From Myxococcus stipitatus (GTDB lineage Bacteria; Myxococcota; Myxococcia; Myxococcales; Myxococcaceae), in contig NZ_CP102770.1 of assembly GCF_038561935.1 (NCBI RefSeq), forward strand, positions 2,914,001-2,978,000: DNA of 64,000 nucleotides, in the 5' to 3' direction. Of the stretch, positions 8,398 to 17,986 are shown piece by piece. The notes beneath the pieces were generated by a model. The model saw nothing but the letters and a program-made list of their open reading frames with translations. It had not been told where the DNA came from and searched no databases. How positions within the stretch are numbered: the first letter of the stretch is position 1; each line of letters opens with the position of its first letter. Both the position numbers and the translations under genes were made by a program.

Positions 8398-8901
8398 ATG
8401 CTCGAGCCCCTGGCGCGTCCTCTGCATCTGGTTCTTGTCTCTCCTCAGATTCCCCCCAACACGGGCAATGTCGCCCGGCTGTGCGCCGTGACGGGCTGCC
8501 GCCTCATCCTGGTGGAGCCCCTGGGGTTCTCCATCGATGACCGCCAGCTGAAGCGGGCGGGGCTGGACTACTGGGACAAGGTATTTCTACGGCTGTACCC
8601 CACCTACGAGGCGTACGTGGAGGCGTACCCGGAGGCCCGGCGGTGGCTGTTCTCGGCCCGGGCGGAGCAGTCGCTCTATGAGGCCCGCTTCGAGGAGGGG
8701 GACCACCTGGTGTTCGGCTCGGAGGTGACGGGGCTGCTGCCGGAGGTGATGGCGGGGGGGACGGGGACGGCGCTGGGGATTCCCATGCTGGAGGGGCGGC
8801 GGAGCATGAACCTGTCCACGGCGGTGGGGGTGGGAACGTATGAGGCCCTGCGACAGGTCCGTTTCACTGGGGCGGGCAGGCGGGCCCCCTCGGCAAGTTG
8901 A
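8398..8901 (+). CDS. trmL: tRNA (cytidine/uridine(34)-2'-O)-methyltransferase TrmL
   Basis: 167 aa SPOUT-class methyltransferase that methylates the wobble ribose of certain tRNA-Leu isoacceptors using SAM. It is the minimal single-domain form: LVLVSPQIPPNTGNVARLC at the N-terminus, then FGSEVTGLLPEVM and the knot motif IPMLEGRRSMNLSTAVG (landmarks RSMNLSTAV). Its length is typical of TrmL. The start is ATG 8398, where the family similarity begins; an upstream open extension is antisense to the DUF192 gene. Confidence 0.92.
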   Translation: MLEPLARPLHLVLVSPQIPPNTGNVARLCAVTGCRLILVEPLGFSIDDRQLKRAGLDYWDKVFLRLYPTYEAYVEAYPEARRWLFSARAEQSLYEARFEEGDHLVFGSEVTGLLPEVMAGGTGTALGIPMLEGRRSMNLSTAVGVGTYEALRQVRFTGAGRRAPSAS

Positions 8902-8934
8902 GGGGCGGTGCGGAGGGACTAGAGTGCGGTGAGG

Positions 8935-11900
8935 ATGAACTCGTCGCAGGCCGCTGAAGCGCTGTATTCCGCTCACAAGAACCGAGCCACCGGATGGCTG
9001 ACGCTGTCCGCGGGAGGGCGCGAGTCGCGGCTGATGCTGCGCGAGGGAGACCTCGTGGGGACTCGGCTGGGGTTCGGCTATCAGAGCCCGGCGCAGGCGT
9101 TGTTGCAGAGTGGACTGTTGAGCGCGGAGGCGTTGGATGCGCTCTGGGCGAGGGGCGGGGCGGGGGCGGCGGACGAGGAGTTGTTGGAGGAGCACGGGCT
9201 CGAGTCGGACGCGGTGGTGGAGCAGCAGGTGCTTGCCCATGTCCGGCGGCTGAGTGAGTTGGCGGAGCGCGCGGCCTTCGAGCCGGGGAGTGTGGAGGCG
9301 GAGTTCCAGCCCATCTCCGGCGTGAGGGTGGTGCGAGCGGCGCTGGAGCGGGCAGGGGTGGGTGGGGCGAAGGGGCGGGTGTTCCGGTGCGCGGATGTTT
9401 CGGTGTGCGAGCCGTGGATCACGGATGCCTCCGAGCGGGAGCTGCTGGAGACGCTGGGGGAGTTCCGGGCGCCGGAGGCGTTGACGCCCGCGCGTGAGGC
9501 ACTGTTGCTGGTGCTCGAGCGCGAGGGGGGCGTCGAGGCGCTGTCGGCGGAGGAGTGGGAGGCTCGGCTGGCGGAGGAAGCTCGGCTTCGGGCGGAGGCG
9601 GAGCGCCGTGCGGAAGCGGCTCGACTCGCTGAGGAGGCCCGGCTCGCTGAAGAGGCTCGACTCGCTGAGGAGGCCCGGCTCGCTGAAGAGGCCCGCCTCG
9701 CCGAAGAGGCTCGGCTCGCCGAAGAGGCACGGCTCGCTGAGGAGGCTCGCCTCGCTGAAGAGGCCCGTCTCGCCGAAGAGATTCGGCTTCGTGCGGAAGA
9801 GGCCCGTCTCGCTGAAGAGGCTCGGCTCGCTGAGGAGGCGCGACTCGCTGAAGAGGCCCGACTCGCTGAGGAGGCGCGACTCGCTGAAGAGGCGCGACTC
9901 GCTGAAGAGGCCCGACTCGCTGAGGAGGCTCGGCTCGTTGAGGAGGCGCGACTCGCTGAAGAGGCCCGCCTCGCTGAAGAGGCCCGGCTCGCTGAAGAGG
10001 CCCGCCTCGCTGAAGAGGCCCGGCTCGCTGAAGAGGCGCGCCTCGCTGAAGAGGCGCGCCTCGCTGAAGAGGCCCGCCTCGCTGAAGAGGCCCGCCTCGC
10101 TGAAGAGGCTCGGCTCGTTGAGGAGGCGCGACTCGCTGAAGAGGCCCGCCTCGCTGAGGAGGCTCGACTCGCCGAAGAGGCTCGGGTTCGTGCGGAAGAA
10201 GCGCGCCGCGCGGAAGAGGCCCGTCTCGCCGAAGAGGCTCGGCTCGCTGAGGAGGCTCGACTCGCCGAAGAGGCTCGGCTCGCTGAGGAGGCCCGCCTCG
10301 CCGAAGAGGCCCGCCTCGCCGAAGAGGCTCGACTCGCCGAAGAGGCTCGGGTTCGTGCGGAAGAAGCGCGCCGCGCGGAAGAGGCCCGTCTCGCCGAAGA
10401 GGCTCGACTCGCTGAGGAGGCTCGACTCGCTGAGGAGGCTCGACTCGCCGAAGAGGCTCGACTCGCTGAGGAGGCTCGACTCGCTGAGGAGGCTCGACTC
10501 GCTGAGGAGGCTCGACTCGCCGAAGAGGCTCGGCTCGCTGAGGAGGCCCGCCTCGCCGAAGAGGCCCGCCTCGCCGAAGAGGCTCGACTCGCCGAAGAGG
10601 CTCGGGTTCGTGCGGAAGAAGCGCGCCGCGCGGAAGAGGCCCGTCTCGCCGAAGAGGCTCGACTCGCTGAGGAGGCTCGACTCGCTGAAGAGGCGCGACT
10701 CGCTGAGGAGGCCCGCCTCGCTGAAGAGGCCCGTCTCGCCGAAGAGGCCCGTCTCGCCGAAGAGGCACGGCTCGCTGAGGAGGCGCGACTCGCTGAAGAG
10801 GCTCGGCTCGCTGAAGAGGCCCGTCTCGTCGAAGAGGCACGGCTCGCTGAGGAGGCTCGCCTCGCTGAAGAGGCTCGCCTCGCTGAAGAGGCTCGCCTCG
10901 CTGAAGAGATTCGGCTTCGTGCGGAAGAGGCCCGTCTCGCTGAAGAGGCTCGGCTCGCTGAAGAGGCGCGACTCGCTGAAGAGGCGCGACTCGCTGAAGA
11001 GGCCCGTCTCGCTGAGGAGGCGCGACTCGCTGAGGAGGCTCGGCTCGTTGAGGAGGCGCGACTCGCTGAAGAGGCCCGCCTCGCTGAAGAGGCCCGGCTC
11101 GCTGAAGAGGCCCGCCTCGCTGAAGAGGCTCGGCTCGTTGAGGAGGCGCGCCTCGCTGAAGAGGCCCGCCTCGCTGAAGAGGCCCGCCTCGCTGAAGAGG
11201 CCCGCCTCGCTGAAGAGGCCCGCCTCGCTGAAGAGGCCCGCCTCGCTGAAGAGGCCCGCCTCGCTGAAGAGGCTCGGCTCGTTGAGGAGGCGCGACTCGC
11301 TGAAGAGGCCCGCCTCGCTGAGGAGGCTCGACTCGCCGAAGAGGCTCGGGTTCGTGCGGAAGAAGCGCGCCGCGCGGAAGAGGCCCGTCTCGCCGAAGAG
11401 GCTCGGCTCGCTGAGGAGGCTCGGCTCGCTGAGGAGGCTCGACTCGCCGAAGAGGCTCGGCTCGTTGAGGAGGCTCGACTCGCCGAAGAGGCCCGCCTCG
11501 CCGAAGAGGCTCGACTCGCCGAAGAGGCTCGGGTTCGTGCGGAAGAAGAGCGCCGCGCGGAAGAGGCCCGTCTCGCCGAAGAGGCTCGGCTCGCTGAGGA
11601 GGCTCGACTCGCCGAAGAGGCTCGGCTTCGCGCGGAAGAAGAACGTCGCGCTGAGGAGGCTCGACTCGCCGAAGAGGCTCGGGTTCGTGCGGAAGAAGAG
11701 CGCCGCGCGGAAGAGGCCCGTCTCGCCGAAGAGGCTCGACTCGCCGAAGAGGCTCGGCTCGCCGAAGAGGCTCGGCTCGCTGAGGAGGCCCGCCTCGCCG
11801 AAGAGGCTCGACTCGCCGAAGAGGCTCGCCTTCGCGCGGAAGAAGAACGTCGCGCTGAGGAGGCTCGACTCGCTGAAGAGGCTCGGGTTCGTGCGGAAGA

Positions 11901-14097
11901 AGAGCGCCGCGCGGAAGAGGCCCGACTCGCCGAAGAGGCTCGTCACGCGGAGGAAGTCCGTCTGGAGGTCGAGCGTCGCCGTGCCGAGGCCGTGCGCCGC
12001 GCCAAGGAAGCCCGTCAGGTCGAACAGGCTCGACTCGCCGAGGAACAGCGCCTGGCCGAAGTCGCCCGCCAGGTCGAAGAAGCCCGCCTCGCCGAGGCCG
12101 CACGTTTCGCCGAGGAAGCCCGCCTCGCCGAAGAGGCCCAGCTCGCGGCTGCCCAAGCCCTCCAGCAACCCCCTCCAACCTCCATCCAGGACCTCTCGTC
12201 CGACGACATCGAGGCCCTGACCCTCGACGTCGGAGACATCATCCCCGCGGACGACTCCGAGCCGTCCCCAATCCCGACCTCCACGTCCCGCGCGACCAAC
12301 GTCCCACCGCTCGCGTCCGCCTCCCAGTCCGGGCTCCCGCTCCACGCCGAGAGCCGCGAAGCCCTGCGTTCCGCGAGAGATCGCGCCCAGGCGGAGCTCC
12401 TCCACGACATGGAGGAGGCCCTGCGCCGCTCGAAGCCCCAGCCCGTCGAGGCCTGGCTCGCGGACGAGCCTCCCCGCACCGTCCCCCCCACGCGCACGAG
12501 AGATCAGGTCCCCGTCCAGGACGAATCCTGGCGCGCCAAGGAGACCCTCCTCGACACCTCGCCCGAAGTCGACTCCGCGCCCGAAGCGGAGCTCCCGCTG
12601 CTCGAAGCCGAGCCCGAACTCGAGCTCTGGGCCGACGCCACCCCGGCCGCGGAGCCGCTCCCCACGCCTCGGCCCTTCGCGCCCCCGGGTCCCCCGGTCC
12701 TGACGCCCTCCGTCAACGCGGAGCCTCCCGTCCTCTCCCCCGTGGAGCCCCCCGACGAGCCGGCCCCGAGAGAGGTCGACGACAGCCTGTGGGCCTCCCG
12801 TCCCGCCCCCGTGGCCGCACCCCCTCCCTTGCGCCTGGGCCCCACGGCCAAGAGCGGCAAGGCCAGCGAGGACGACCTCTGGCGCATCGTCTCCTTCGAC
12901 AAGGACGAGGCCGCCGAGACACTGACGGCCTCCTTCGAGGCGGCCCTCCAGCAGGTGGATGCTCACCTGGAGACGCTCGTCCGCTCGGATGTCAATCAGG
13001 CGAATGTCGGCGGGGACGAGCCCCCCGTCGAAGCCATTGTCGAAGCAACCATCGAATCCGGCTTCGAGACCTTCCCCGGTGACAACACCGGCCCAACTGG
13101 CGAGACTGATTGGACCGAGCCGTCGGGTGATCTGGACGACTGGGACTTCGACGAGGACGACGTGGCGGCAGACCCCTCCAACCCGGACGAGGCAGCGAAG
13201 CTCAGGCGCCAGCGCCTGCTTCGCCGTGCCATGGAGAACATGGGCGTGCTGGGTGGGCGAGCAACGCCGGCGGCGCCGACCGGCGTCCCCGTCACCGACT
13301 CCGCCCCCGCCACGCCCGCCGCCCCGTCGGAGCCCCCCAAGCCGGATGAGGCTCGGCACGCGCAGCAGATTGAACAGCGCTACGCCGACGTCCAGGCCCG
13401 CCGCGACCACTTCTACGTCCTGGGCGTCTCCCAGGACGCCACCCGGGAGCAGGTGAAGGCGGCCTTCCTCAGCCTGGCCAAGGTCTTCCACCCCGACCGT
13501 CTCCCGCCGACGCTTCCGCACCTCGCGCAGAAGATCACCTCCGTCTTCGAGGCCATCCGCGAGGCGTACGAGGTCCTCTACGACGACGCCCGTCGCAAGA
13601 CCTACCTCCAGTCGCTCCAGACCCAGCAGGCGATGCCGAAGGCCGCCGCGCCGGGGGCACCCGCGACGGGGGCTCGGCCCACGGCTGGCCGCCCGGAGAG
13701 CAGCCCGGACGACCTGTACAAGATGGGCGAGGTCTACTTCCGCAAGCGCGACTTCGTCACCGCGTCGGACCACTACGACCGGGCCTACGCGCTGGACCCC
13801 AAGGCGACCTACCTGGCCGCGAGAGGCTGGGCCATCTACATGGACCCCTCTCGCAAGGCGGACATGCCCAAGGCCAAGCAGATGATGATGGACGCGGTCC
13901 GCGCGGATCCGAACTGCGACCGGGCCCACTATCAGCTCGGGGTCATCGCCCGGGTCGAAGGGGACATGGACCGGGCGGAGCGCCACTTCCGGGAAGCGGT
14001 GCGCGCCAACTCCAAGCACCTGGAGGCCAACCAGGAGCTGCGGCTGATCGACATGCGGAAGAAGAACCCACCCAAGAAGGGGGGCTTCTTCCGCTGA
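8935..14097 (+). CDS. Giant PATAN (DUF4388)-hexad helix-DnaJ-TPR protein
   Basis: 1,720 aa. Residues 1 to about 190 form a DUF4388/PATAN-like domain (TGWLTLSAGGRESRLMLREGDLVGTRL, landmarks RLMLREGDLVG). Residues about 204-1077 are about 145 near-perfect hexads of the type EARLAE, with occasional VRAEE or IRLRAEE interruptions. An acidic, Pro-rich linker (about 1080-1470) follows. A J-domain has the HPD triad at 1519-1521, and TPR-like helices fill 1590-1705 before the basic tail KKNPPKKGGFFR. J-domains stimulate Hsp70 ATPase, and PATAN domains are thought to mediate protein contacts. With Arg facing Glu at i+3 and i+4 the hexads should form a single charged helix or rod; this is inference. 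No signal peptide or membrane segment is present. A GTG six bases upstream (8929) is an equally possible start. It lies 33 bp after trmL and before another PATAN protein. Confidence 0.82.
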   Translation: MNSSQAAEALYSAHKNRATGWLTLSAGGRESRLMLREGDLVGTRLGFGYQSPAQALLQSGLLSAEALDALWARGGAGAADEELLEEHGLESDAVVEQQVLAHVRRLSELAERAAFEPGSVEAEFQPISGVRVVRAALERAGVGGAKGRVFRCADVSVCEPWITDASERELLETLGEFRAPEALTPAREALLLVLEREGGVEALSAEEWEARLAEEARLRAEAERRAEAARLAEEARLAEEARLAEEARLAEEARLAEEARLAEEARLAEEARLAEEARLAEEIRLRAEEARLAEEARLAEEARLAEEARLAEEARLAEEARLAEEARLAEEARLVEEARLAEEARLAEEARLAEEARLAEEARLAEEARLAEEARLAEEARLAEEARLAEEARLVEEARLAEEARLAEEARLAEEARVRAEEARRAEEARLAEEARLAEEARLAEEARLAEEARLAEEARLAEEARLAEEARVRAEEARRAEEARLAEEARLAEEARLAEEARLAEEARLAEEARLAEEARLAEEARLAEEARLAEEARLAEEARLAEEARLAEEARVRAEEARRAEEARLAEEARLAEEARLAEEARLAEEARLAEEARLAEEARLAEEARLAEEARLAEEARLAEEARLVEEARLAEEARLAEEARLAEEARLAEEIRLRAEEARLAEEARLAEEARLAEEARLAEEARLAEEARLAEEARLVEEARLAEEARLAEEARLAEEARLAEEARLVEEARLAEEARLAEEARLAEEARLAEEARLAEEARLAEEARLAEEARLVEEARLAEEARLAEEARLAEEARVRAEEARRAEEARLAEEARLAEEARLAEEARLAEEARLVEEARLAEEARLAEEARLAEEARVRAEEERRAEEARLAEEARLAEEARLAEEARLRAEEERRAEEARLAEEARVRAEEERRAEEARLAEEARLAEEARLAEEARLAEEARLAEEARLAEEARLRAEEERRAEEARLAEEARVRAEEERRAEEARLAEEARHAEEVRLEVERRRAEAVRRAKEARQVEQARLAEEQRLAEVARQVEEARLAEAARFAEEARLAEEAQLAAAQALQQPPPTSIQDLSSDDIEALTLDVGDIIPADDSEPSPIPTSTSRATNVPPLASASQSGLPLHAESREALRSARDRAQAELLHDMEEALRRSKPQPVEAWLADEPPRTVPPTRTRDQVPVQDESWRAKETLLDTSPEVDSAPEAELPLLEAEPELELWADATPAAEPLPTPRPFAPPGPPVLTPSVNAEPPVLSPVEPPDEPAPREVDDSLWASRPAPVAAPPPLRLGPTAKSGKASEDDLWRIVSFDKDEAAETLTASFEAALQQVDAHLETLVRSDVNQANVGGDEPPVEAIVEATIESGFETFPGDNTGPTGETDWTEPSGDLDDWDFDEDDVAADPSNPDEAAKLRRQRLLRRAMENMGVLGGRATPAAPTGVPVTDSAPATPAAPSEPPKPDEARHAQQIEQRYADVQARRDHFYVLGVSQDATREQVKAAFLSLAKVFHPDRLPPTLPHLAQKITSVFEAIREAYEVLYDDARRKTYLQSLQTQQAMPKAAAPGAPATGARPTAGRPESSPDDLYKMGEVYFRKRDFVTASDHYDRAYALDPKATYLAARGWAIYMDPSRKADMPKAKQMMMDAVRADPNCDRAHYQLGVIARVEGDMDRAERHFREAVRANSKHLEANQELRLIDMRKKNPPKKGGFFR
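9544..12165 (+). repeat. 18-bp tandem repeat array encoding EARLAE hexads
   Basis: About 2.6 kb built of an 18-bp unit close to GAGGCCCGCCTCGCTGAA, in roughly 145 copies. Variation is mainly at silent third positions (CTC/CTT, GCT/GCC, GAA/GAG) plus rare A-to-V changes. Interrupting units reading GGGTTCGTGCGG occur at 10184, 10349, 10604, 11348, 11531, 11681 and 11885, and ATTCGGCTTCGTGCGG at 9781 and 10909, which mark larger duplicated blocks. The array lies wholly inside the gene at 8935-14097. Confidence 0.95.
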
Positions 14098-14149
14098 CCC
14101 AGCCGCCCGCTCCCTGGCCACTCCAGCGGTGCCCCTTCCGTCCAACCCA

Positions 14150-14179
14150 TTGACATGCCTGGAAAGCGGGCAGGATGCT
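14150..14179 (+). promoter_or_regulatory. Possible promoter of the receiver-PATAN-TPR gene
   Basis: A perfect TTGACA -35 (14150-14155) is followed after 18 bp by GATGCT (14174-14179). It lies in the 134-bp gap before the GTG start at 14232. The -35 is strong, the -10 modest. Confidence 0.5.
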
Positions 14180-14231
14180 CCCCGCGCCGGGTCCTTCCGC
14201 GACTCCTCCTTCGTGATGAAAGGCAGTTAAC

Positions 14232-16916
14232 GTGGCCAAGCAGCACCTGCTCCTCGTGGATGGAGACGCCAAGAGTCTCCGCGTGATGGAGGTCAGCCTG
14301 AAGAAGGCGGGCTTCTCCGTGACGACGGCCATCCACGGCAAGGACGCCATCGAGAAGGTGCAGATCAGCCCGCCGGATCTGGTGCTCGCGGACACCAAGA
14401 TGCCGGAGATGGACGGCTTCGAGCTGTGCAAGGCGCTCAAGTCCGATGAGCGCTTCAAGTTCATCCCGTTCGTCTTCCTGACGAGTCAGAAGTCGGTCGA
14501 GTTCAAGGTGCGCGGGCTGGAGCTGGGTGGCGACGACTACCTGACGAAGCCGATCTACATCAAAGAGATCGTCACCCGCGTGAAGATGATCCTCCAGAAG
14601 GCGGAGAAGGAGAGGATCGAAAAGCGCGAGACGACGAAGGGTGGCTTCGGCGGCAGCCTCGCGGACATGGGCGTGGTGGACCTGGTCCAGACGTTCGAGA
14701 TCGGCCGCAAGACGGGCGTCATCTCCATCCAGGGCGAGCGCACCGGCACCGTCTACTTCAAGGAAGGCCGCGTCATCGACGCGGAGCTGGGCCGGCTCAA
14801 GGGCGAGAACGCCTTCTACCGGCTGCTCAACACCTTCGAGGGGCAGTTCGACGTCCAGTTCACCTCGCTGGACAGGCCCGAGCGCATTGAAATCTCCACG
14901 CAGGGCCTGCTGATGGAGGGCATGCGTCGCCTCGACGAGTGGGGGCGCATGCTCGAGCAGCTCCCGCCGCTGGAGACGGTGTTCGAGATCGACTACCACC
15001 AGCTCGCAGACCGGCTGTCGGAGATTCCCGACGAGGTGAACGGGCTGTTGCGCTTGTTCGACGGCAAGCGCGCGCTGAGCCGCGTGGTGGAGGACTCGGA
15101 CTTCGAGGACCTGGCCGCGCTGGGCATCATCAGCAAGCTGTACTTCGAGGGGCTCATCCGGGAGCTGGGCAACGCGCCGCTGGAGCCGGTGCAGAGCAGC
15201 AAGCCGGGCATCGAGCAGTGGCTCAACGCCGCGCCGCCTCCGAGCACCCCCACGCCCGAGCCCACCCCGGCGCCGCAGATTGTCACGCCCGCGACGCCCG
15301 AGCCGCTCCCGGTGCCGCCGCTCCCGACGCCGCCAGAGGTGCCCGTCGCGCGCCCGATGCCGCCCAGCGTGCTCGCGCCGCCCGCGGGAGTCGAAGAGGA
15401 ACCCGTGGCGGCTCCGCCCGAGGAGCGCGTCTCGGCGCCAGTACCCACGGCGCCGGCCAACGTGGTGGTCTTCCCCGCGAAGCCCAAGCGCCTGGAGCCA
15501 AATGGCCTGGACGTGGATGGCGAAGCGCCCACGCTGCCGCCCGCGGTGGCGGAGGGCTCGTCGTTCCTCGTGGAGCCGCCGCCCGCGCACCGCGCCGTGG
15601 AGCACGCGCACCGCAGCCTGTTGCTCGACTGGAGCCGGGTGGACACCGAGGGCATCAGCGCGCCCACGACGTGGGGGCCCTCCTCCGTGTGGGCACCGGG
15701 ACATCGGTCCTTCGCCGGGCAGGGGAACTCGGGAGCGGCGCCCGCCATGGCGTCGACGGCGCCCGTCGCCGAGCCCGCGCAGCCGCCTCGCGCGCCCATC
15801 TTTGGAGGCGCGGCGGTGGGGCCACATCCGTTCCCGCCCGTGCCTCCGCCGACGCCCGCGCCGCCTTCGTCCGAGGTGACGCTGGTGAGCGGCAACGACA
15901 CCGCGCCCGTCGATGTGGACACCATCGCGGAGGTGGAGGAGGTCCCCGCGCAGCCGCAGCTCGCGTTGCCGCCGTATCCAGGGCACGGAGCCCCTGAGCG
16001 CGCGCCCGCGCCCGCCATTCCGGAGGAGCCGCCGACGCCCGTCGCGCCTCCGCCGACGCTCGTCACCCCGGTGACGCCCGCGCCCACGGTGACGCCGGCG
16101 ATTGCCTCGCCGCCGACGATTCCGTCCCCCGTGGCGGCGCCCACCCAGAGCCCCGCGCCGGCGGAGGATGTGGCGGCGGTCCGCTCCAAGCGCACCGGGC
16201 TCTATGTGGCCGGAGCGCTCTTCCTCCTGGGCGCGGTGGCCGCGGTGGTGGTGATGGGCGGGCGAGACACGCCGCCTCCCGAGCCGCCCAAGGTGCAGAC
16301 GGGCCAGCAGCCCCAGGAGAAGCCGCCCGCGCCGGGGCCCTCGGACGTCGTCGCGCCTGTGCCCGTGGATGCCCCGAGTGACTCGGGCACCACCGTCGTG
16401 GAGGCCCCGCCCCTGGTGGCGGTGGAGGACGCGGGAACGGCCGTGGTGGAGGCGCAGGTCGACTCGGGCACCTCGGTTGCGGAAGCGCCCCCGACTCCCG
16501 AGGACGCCGGAACCCCACCCACGCAGGCGGTGCAGGACCCGGAGGTCGAGTTCGCCGGGTACATCAAGCAGGCCCGAGCGGCCATCGTCAGCCAGCGCTT
16601 CAAGTCCGCGGCGGCTCAGTTCCGCAAGGCCCTGGCCCTCAAGCCCGCGTCGACCGAGGCGAAGGCGGGGCTGGGCATCGCGCTGGTCAACGGCTTCGAG
16701 TCCGAGTCCGCCTTCCGCGAGGCCACCAAGCTGCTGGTGGACGTCGTGCGTGAGGACGACAAGAACTCCCGCGCCTGGCTGTCGCTGGGCATGGCCTACC
16801 AGTCCATCGGCAAGAATTCCCAGGCGGCCGACGCCTACAAGAAGTATTTGATGCTGGAACCCTCGGGGGCGTCCGCCAACGAGGTCCGCACCATGCTCAA
16901 GGCGCTTGGCAACTGA
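14232..16916 (+). CDS. Response-regulator receiver-PATAN protein with a transmembrane segment and TPR tail
   Basis: 894 aa. Receiver domain 1-125 with acidic pocket Asp10/Asp12, phospho-acceptor Asp54 ([11 protein letters not shown]), Thr84 and Lys106 (LTKP). A DUF4388/PATAN domain covers about 138-240 ([27 protein letters not shown], landmarks [11 protein letters not shown]) and is followed by a helical region to about 320. A long Pro/Ala/Val-rich linker (320-650) precedes a predicted membrane helix at about 655-677 ([19 protein letters not shown]). Then comes an acidic/Pro stretch and C-terminal TPRs (about 780-890). The layout suggests a cytoplasmic phospho-sensing head and a periplasmic TPR tail, the reverse of a usual receptor; this is inference. 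Start is GTG 14232. No kinase gene is adjacent. It follows another PATAN protein and may work with it. Confidence 0.85.
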   Translation: MAKQHLLLVDGDAKSLRVMEVSLKKAGFSVTTAIHGKDAIEKVQISPPDLVLADTKMPEMDGFELCKALKSDERFKFIPFVFLTSQKSVEFKVRGLELGGDDYLTKPIYIKEIVTRVKMILQKAEKERIEKRETTKGGFGGSLADMGVVDLVQTFEIGRKTGVISIQGERTGTVYFKEGRVIDAELGRLKGENAFYRLLNTFEGQFDVQFTSLDRPERIEISTQGLLMEGMRRLDEWGRMLEQLPPLETVFEIDYHQLADRLSEIPDEVNGLLRLFDGKRALSRVVEDSDFEDLAALGIISKLYFEGLIRELGNAPLEPVQSSKPGIEQWLNAAPPPSTPTPEPTPAPQIVTPATPEPLPVPPLPTPPEVPVARPMPPSVLAPPAGVEEEPVAAPPEERVSAPVPTAPANVVVFPAKPKRLEPNGLDVDGEAPTLPPAVAEGSSFLVEPPPAHRAVEHAHRSLLLDWSRVDTEGISAPTTWGPSSVWAPGHRSFAGQGNSGAAPAMASTAPVAEPAQPPRAPIFGGAAVGPHPFPPVPPPTPAPPSSEVTLVSGNDTAPVDVDTIAEVEEVPAQPQLALPPYPGHGAPERAPAPAIPEEPPTPVAPPPTLVTPVTPAPTVTPAIASPPTIPSPVAAPTQSPAPAEDVAAVRSKRTGLYVAGALFLLGAVAAVVVMGGRDTPPPEPPKVQTGQQPQEKPPAPGPSDVVAPVPVDAPSDSGTTVVEAPPLVAVEDAGTAVVEAQVDSGTSVAEAPPTPEDAGTPPTQAVQDPEVEFAGYIKQARAAIVSQRFKSAAAQFRKALALKPASTEAKAGLGIALVNGFESESAFREATKLLVDVVREDDKNSRAWLSLGMAYQSIGKNSQAADAYKKYLMLEPSGASANEVRTMLKALGN

Positions 16917-16976
16917 GCGGGCGGCGGACCTGCGCGGCGCTGGCAACCCCGCCTGCTGGAAGTGAAGTGAGTCGCC

Positions 16977-17972
16977 TTGCTCGTCCTCGGTCTGGAAACC
17001 TCCTGTGATGAGACCGCCGCCGCCGTCGTGGAAGACGGCCGGCGGGTGTTGTCGGACGTCGTCTCCACCCAGGTGGACATCCACCGACGCTGGGGAGGCG
17101 TGGTGCCGGAGCTGGCGTCGCGCAACCACATCGTCCAGGTGATGCCGGTGGTGCACGAGGCGCTCACCCGCGCCGAGAAGACGCTCGACGACGTGGACCT
17201 CATCGCCGTCACCTCGGGACCGGGACTGATTGGCGCGCTGCTGGTGGGGCTCCAGGTGGCCAAGGGGCTGAGCCTCGCCACGGGAAAGCCCTTCGTCGGC
17301 GCCAACCACCTGGAGGGCCACCTGCTCGCCATCCGCCTGCTCGAGGATGCGCCGGAGCCGCCGTTCCTCGGGCTTGTCGTCTCCGGCGGGCACACCAGCC
17401 TCTATGAGGTGAAGGACTTCGGCCACTACCGGCTGGTGGGCAGCACGCGCGACGATGCGGCGGGCGAGGCGTACGACAAGACGGCGCGCATCCTCGGGCT
17501 GCCGTACCCCGGGGGGCTGCCCATCGACCAGCTCGCGCAGAAGGGGAACCCGGAGGCCATCCGCTTCCCGCGCGCGCTGCCGGGAGACAACTTCGATGTC
17601 TCCTTCTCCGGACTGAAGACGGCGGTGCTGCACCACGTGCAGAAGCACGGCGTCCCGGAGGGCCAGGCGCTCTCGGACCTGTGCGCGTCCTTCCAGGAGG
17701 CGGTGGCGGACGTGCTGTCGAAGAAGCTGGTGGCCGCCGCGCGCAGGCTGGGCCACAAGCAGCTCGTGTTGTGTGGAGGCGTGGCCGCCAACTCGCGGCT
17801 TCGGGCGCTGTGCCAGCAGCGTGCCCAGGAGCGAGGGCTGCGCATGTTCCTGCCCCCGGTGCGCTTGTGCACGGACAATGGTGCGATGATCGCCGTCGCG
17901 GGATATGAGGCGTGGCGCCGCGGTCTGCGCGGAGACTTCCGTCTGGCGGCCGACCCCGCCTGGCGCATGTGA
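16977..17972 (+). CDS. tsaD: tRNA N6-threonylcarbamoyladenosine synthase subunit TsaD
   Basis: 331 aa, ASKHA-fold protein that transfers the threonylcarbamoyl group to A37 of ANN-decoding tRNAs together with TsaB and TsaE. It opens with LGLETSCDETAAAVV, has the metal-binding HLEGH motif (NHLEGHLLA), then GLVVSGGHTSLY, and ends with the CTDNGAMIAVAG motif. The full family length is present. The only usable start is TTG 16977, because an in-frame TGA lies at 16968-16970. Its end overlaps the possible GTG start of rsmA, so the two are likely co-transcribed. Confidence 0.96.
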   Translation: MLVLGLETSCDETAAAVVEDGRRVLSDVVSTQVDIHRRWGGVVPELASRNHIVQVMPVVHEALTRAEKTLDDVDLIAVTSGPGLIGALLVGLQVAKGLSLATGKPFVGANHLEGHLLAIRLLEDAPEPPFLGLVVSGGHTSLYEVKDFGHYRLVGSTRDDAAGEAYDKTARILGLPYPGGLPIDQLAQKGNPEAIRFPRALPGDNFDVSFSGLKTAVLHHVQKHGVPEGQALSDLCASFQEAVADVLSKKLVAAARRLGHKQLVLCGGVAANSRLRALCQQRAQERGLRMFLPPVRLCTDNGAMIAVAGYEAWRRGLRGDFRLAADPAWRM

Positions 17973-17986
17973 CGAGGGACGCCCGG

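Noticed and set aside
9544..12165. CRISPR-like array
   Set aside because: Repeats are contiguous 18-bp coding units without spacers, and no cas genes are present.
9494..12220. Plus-strand Arg/Ser/Leu-rich frame of about 900 codons
   Set aside because: Second open frame of the same periodic array, with no start signal and no domain outside the repeat.
8587..14145. Very long minus-strand open frame over the hexad gene
   Set aside because: It is the antisense reading of a stop-free 18-bp repeat; outside the array it has no family similarity, it overlaps trmL, and the plus-strand frame has recognisable PATAN, DnaJ and TPR domains at both ends.
13932..17756. Minus-strand frame of 1,274 codons opposite the receiver protein and tsaD
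   Set aside because: Spans two good plus-strand genes and shows only His/Arg/Leu-rich antisense composition.
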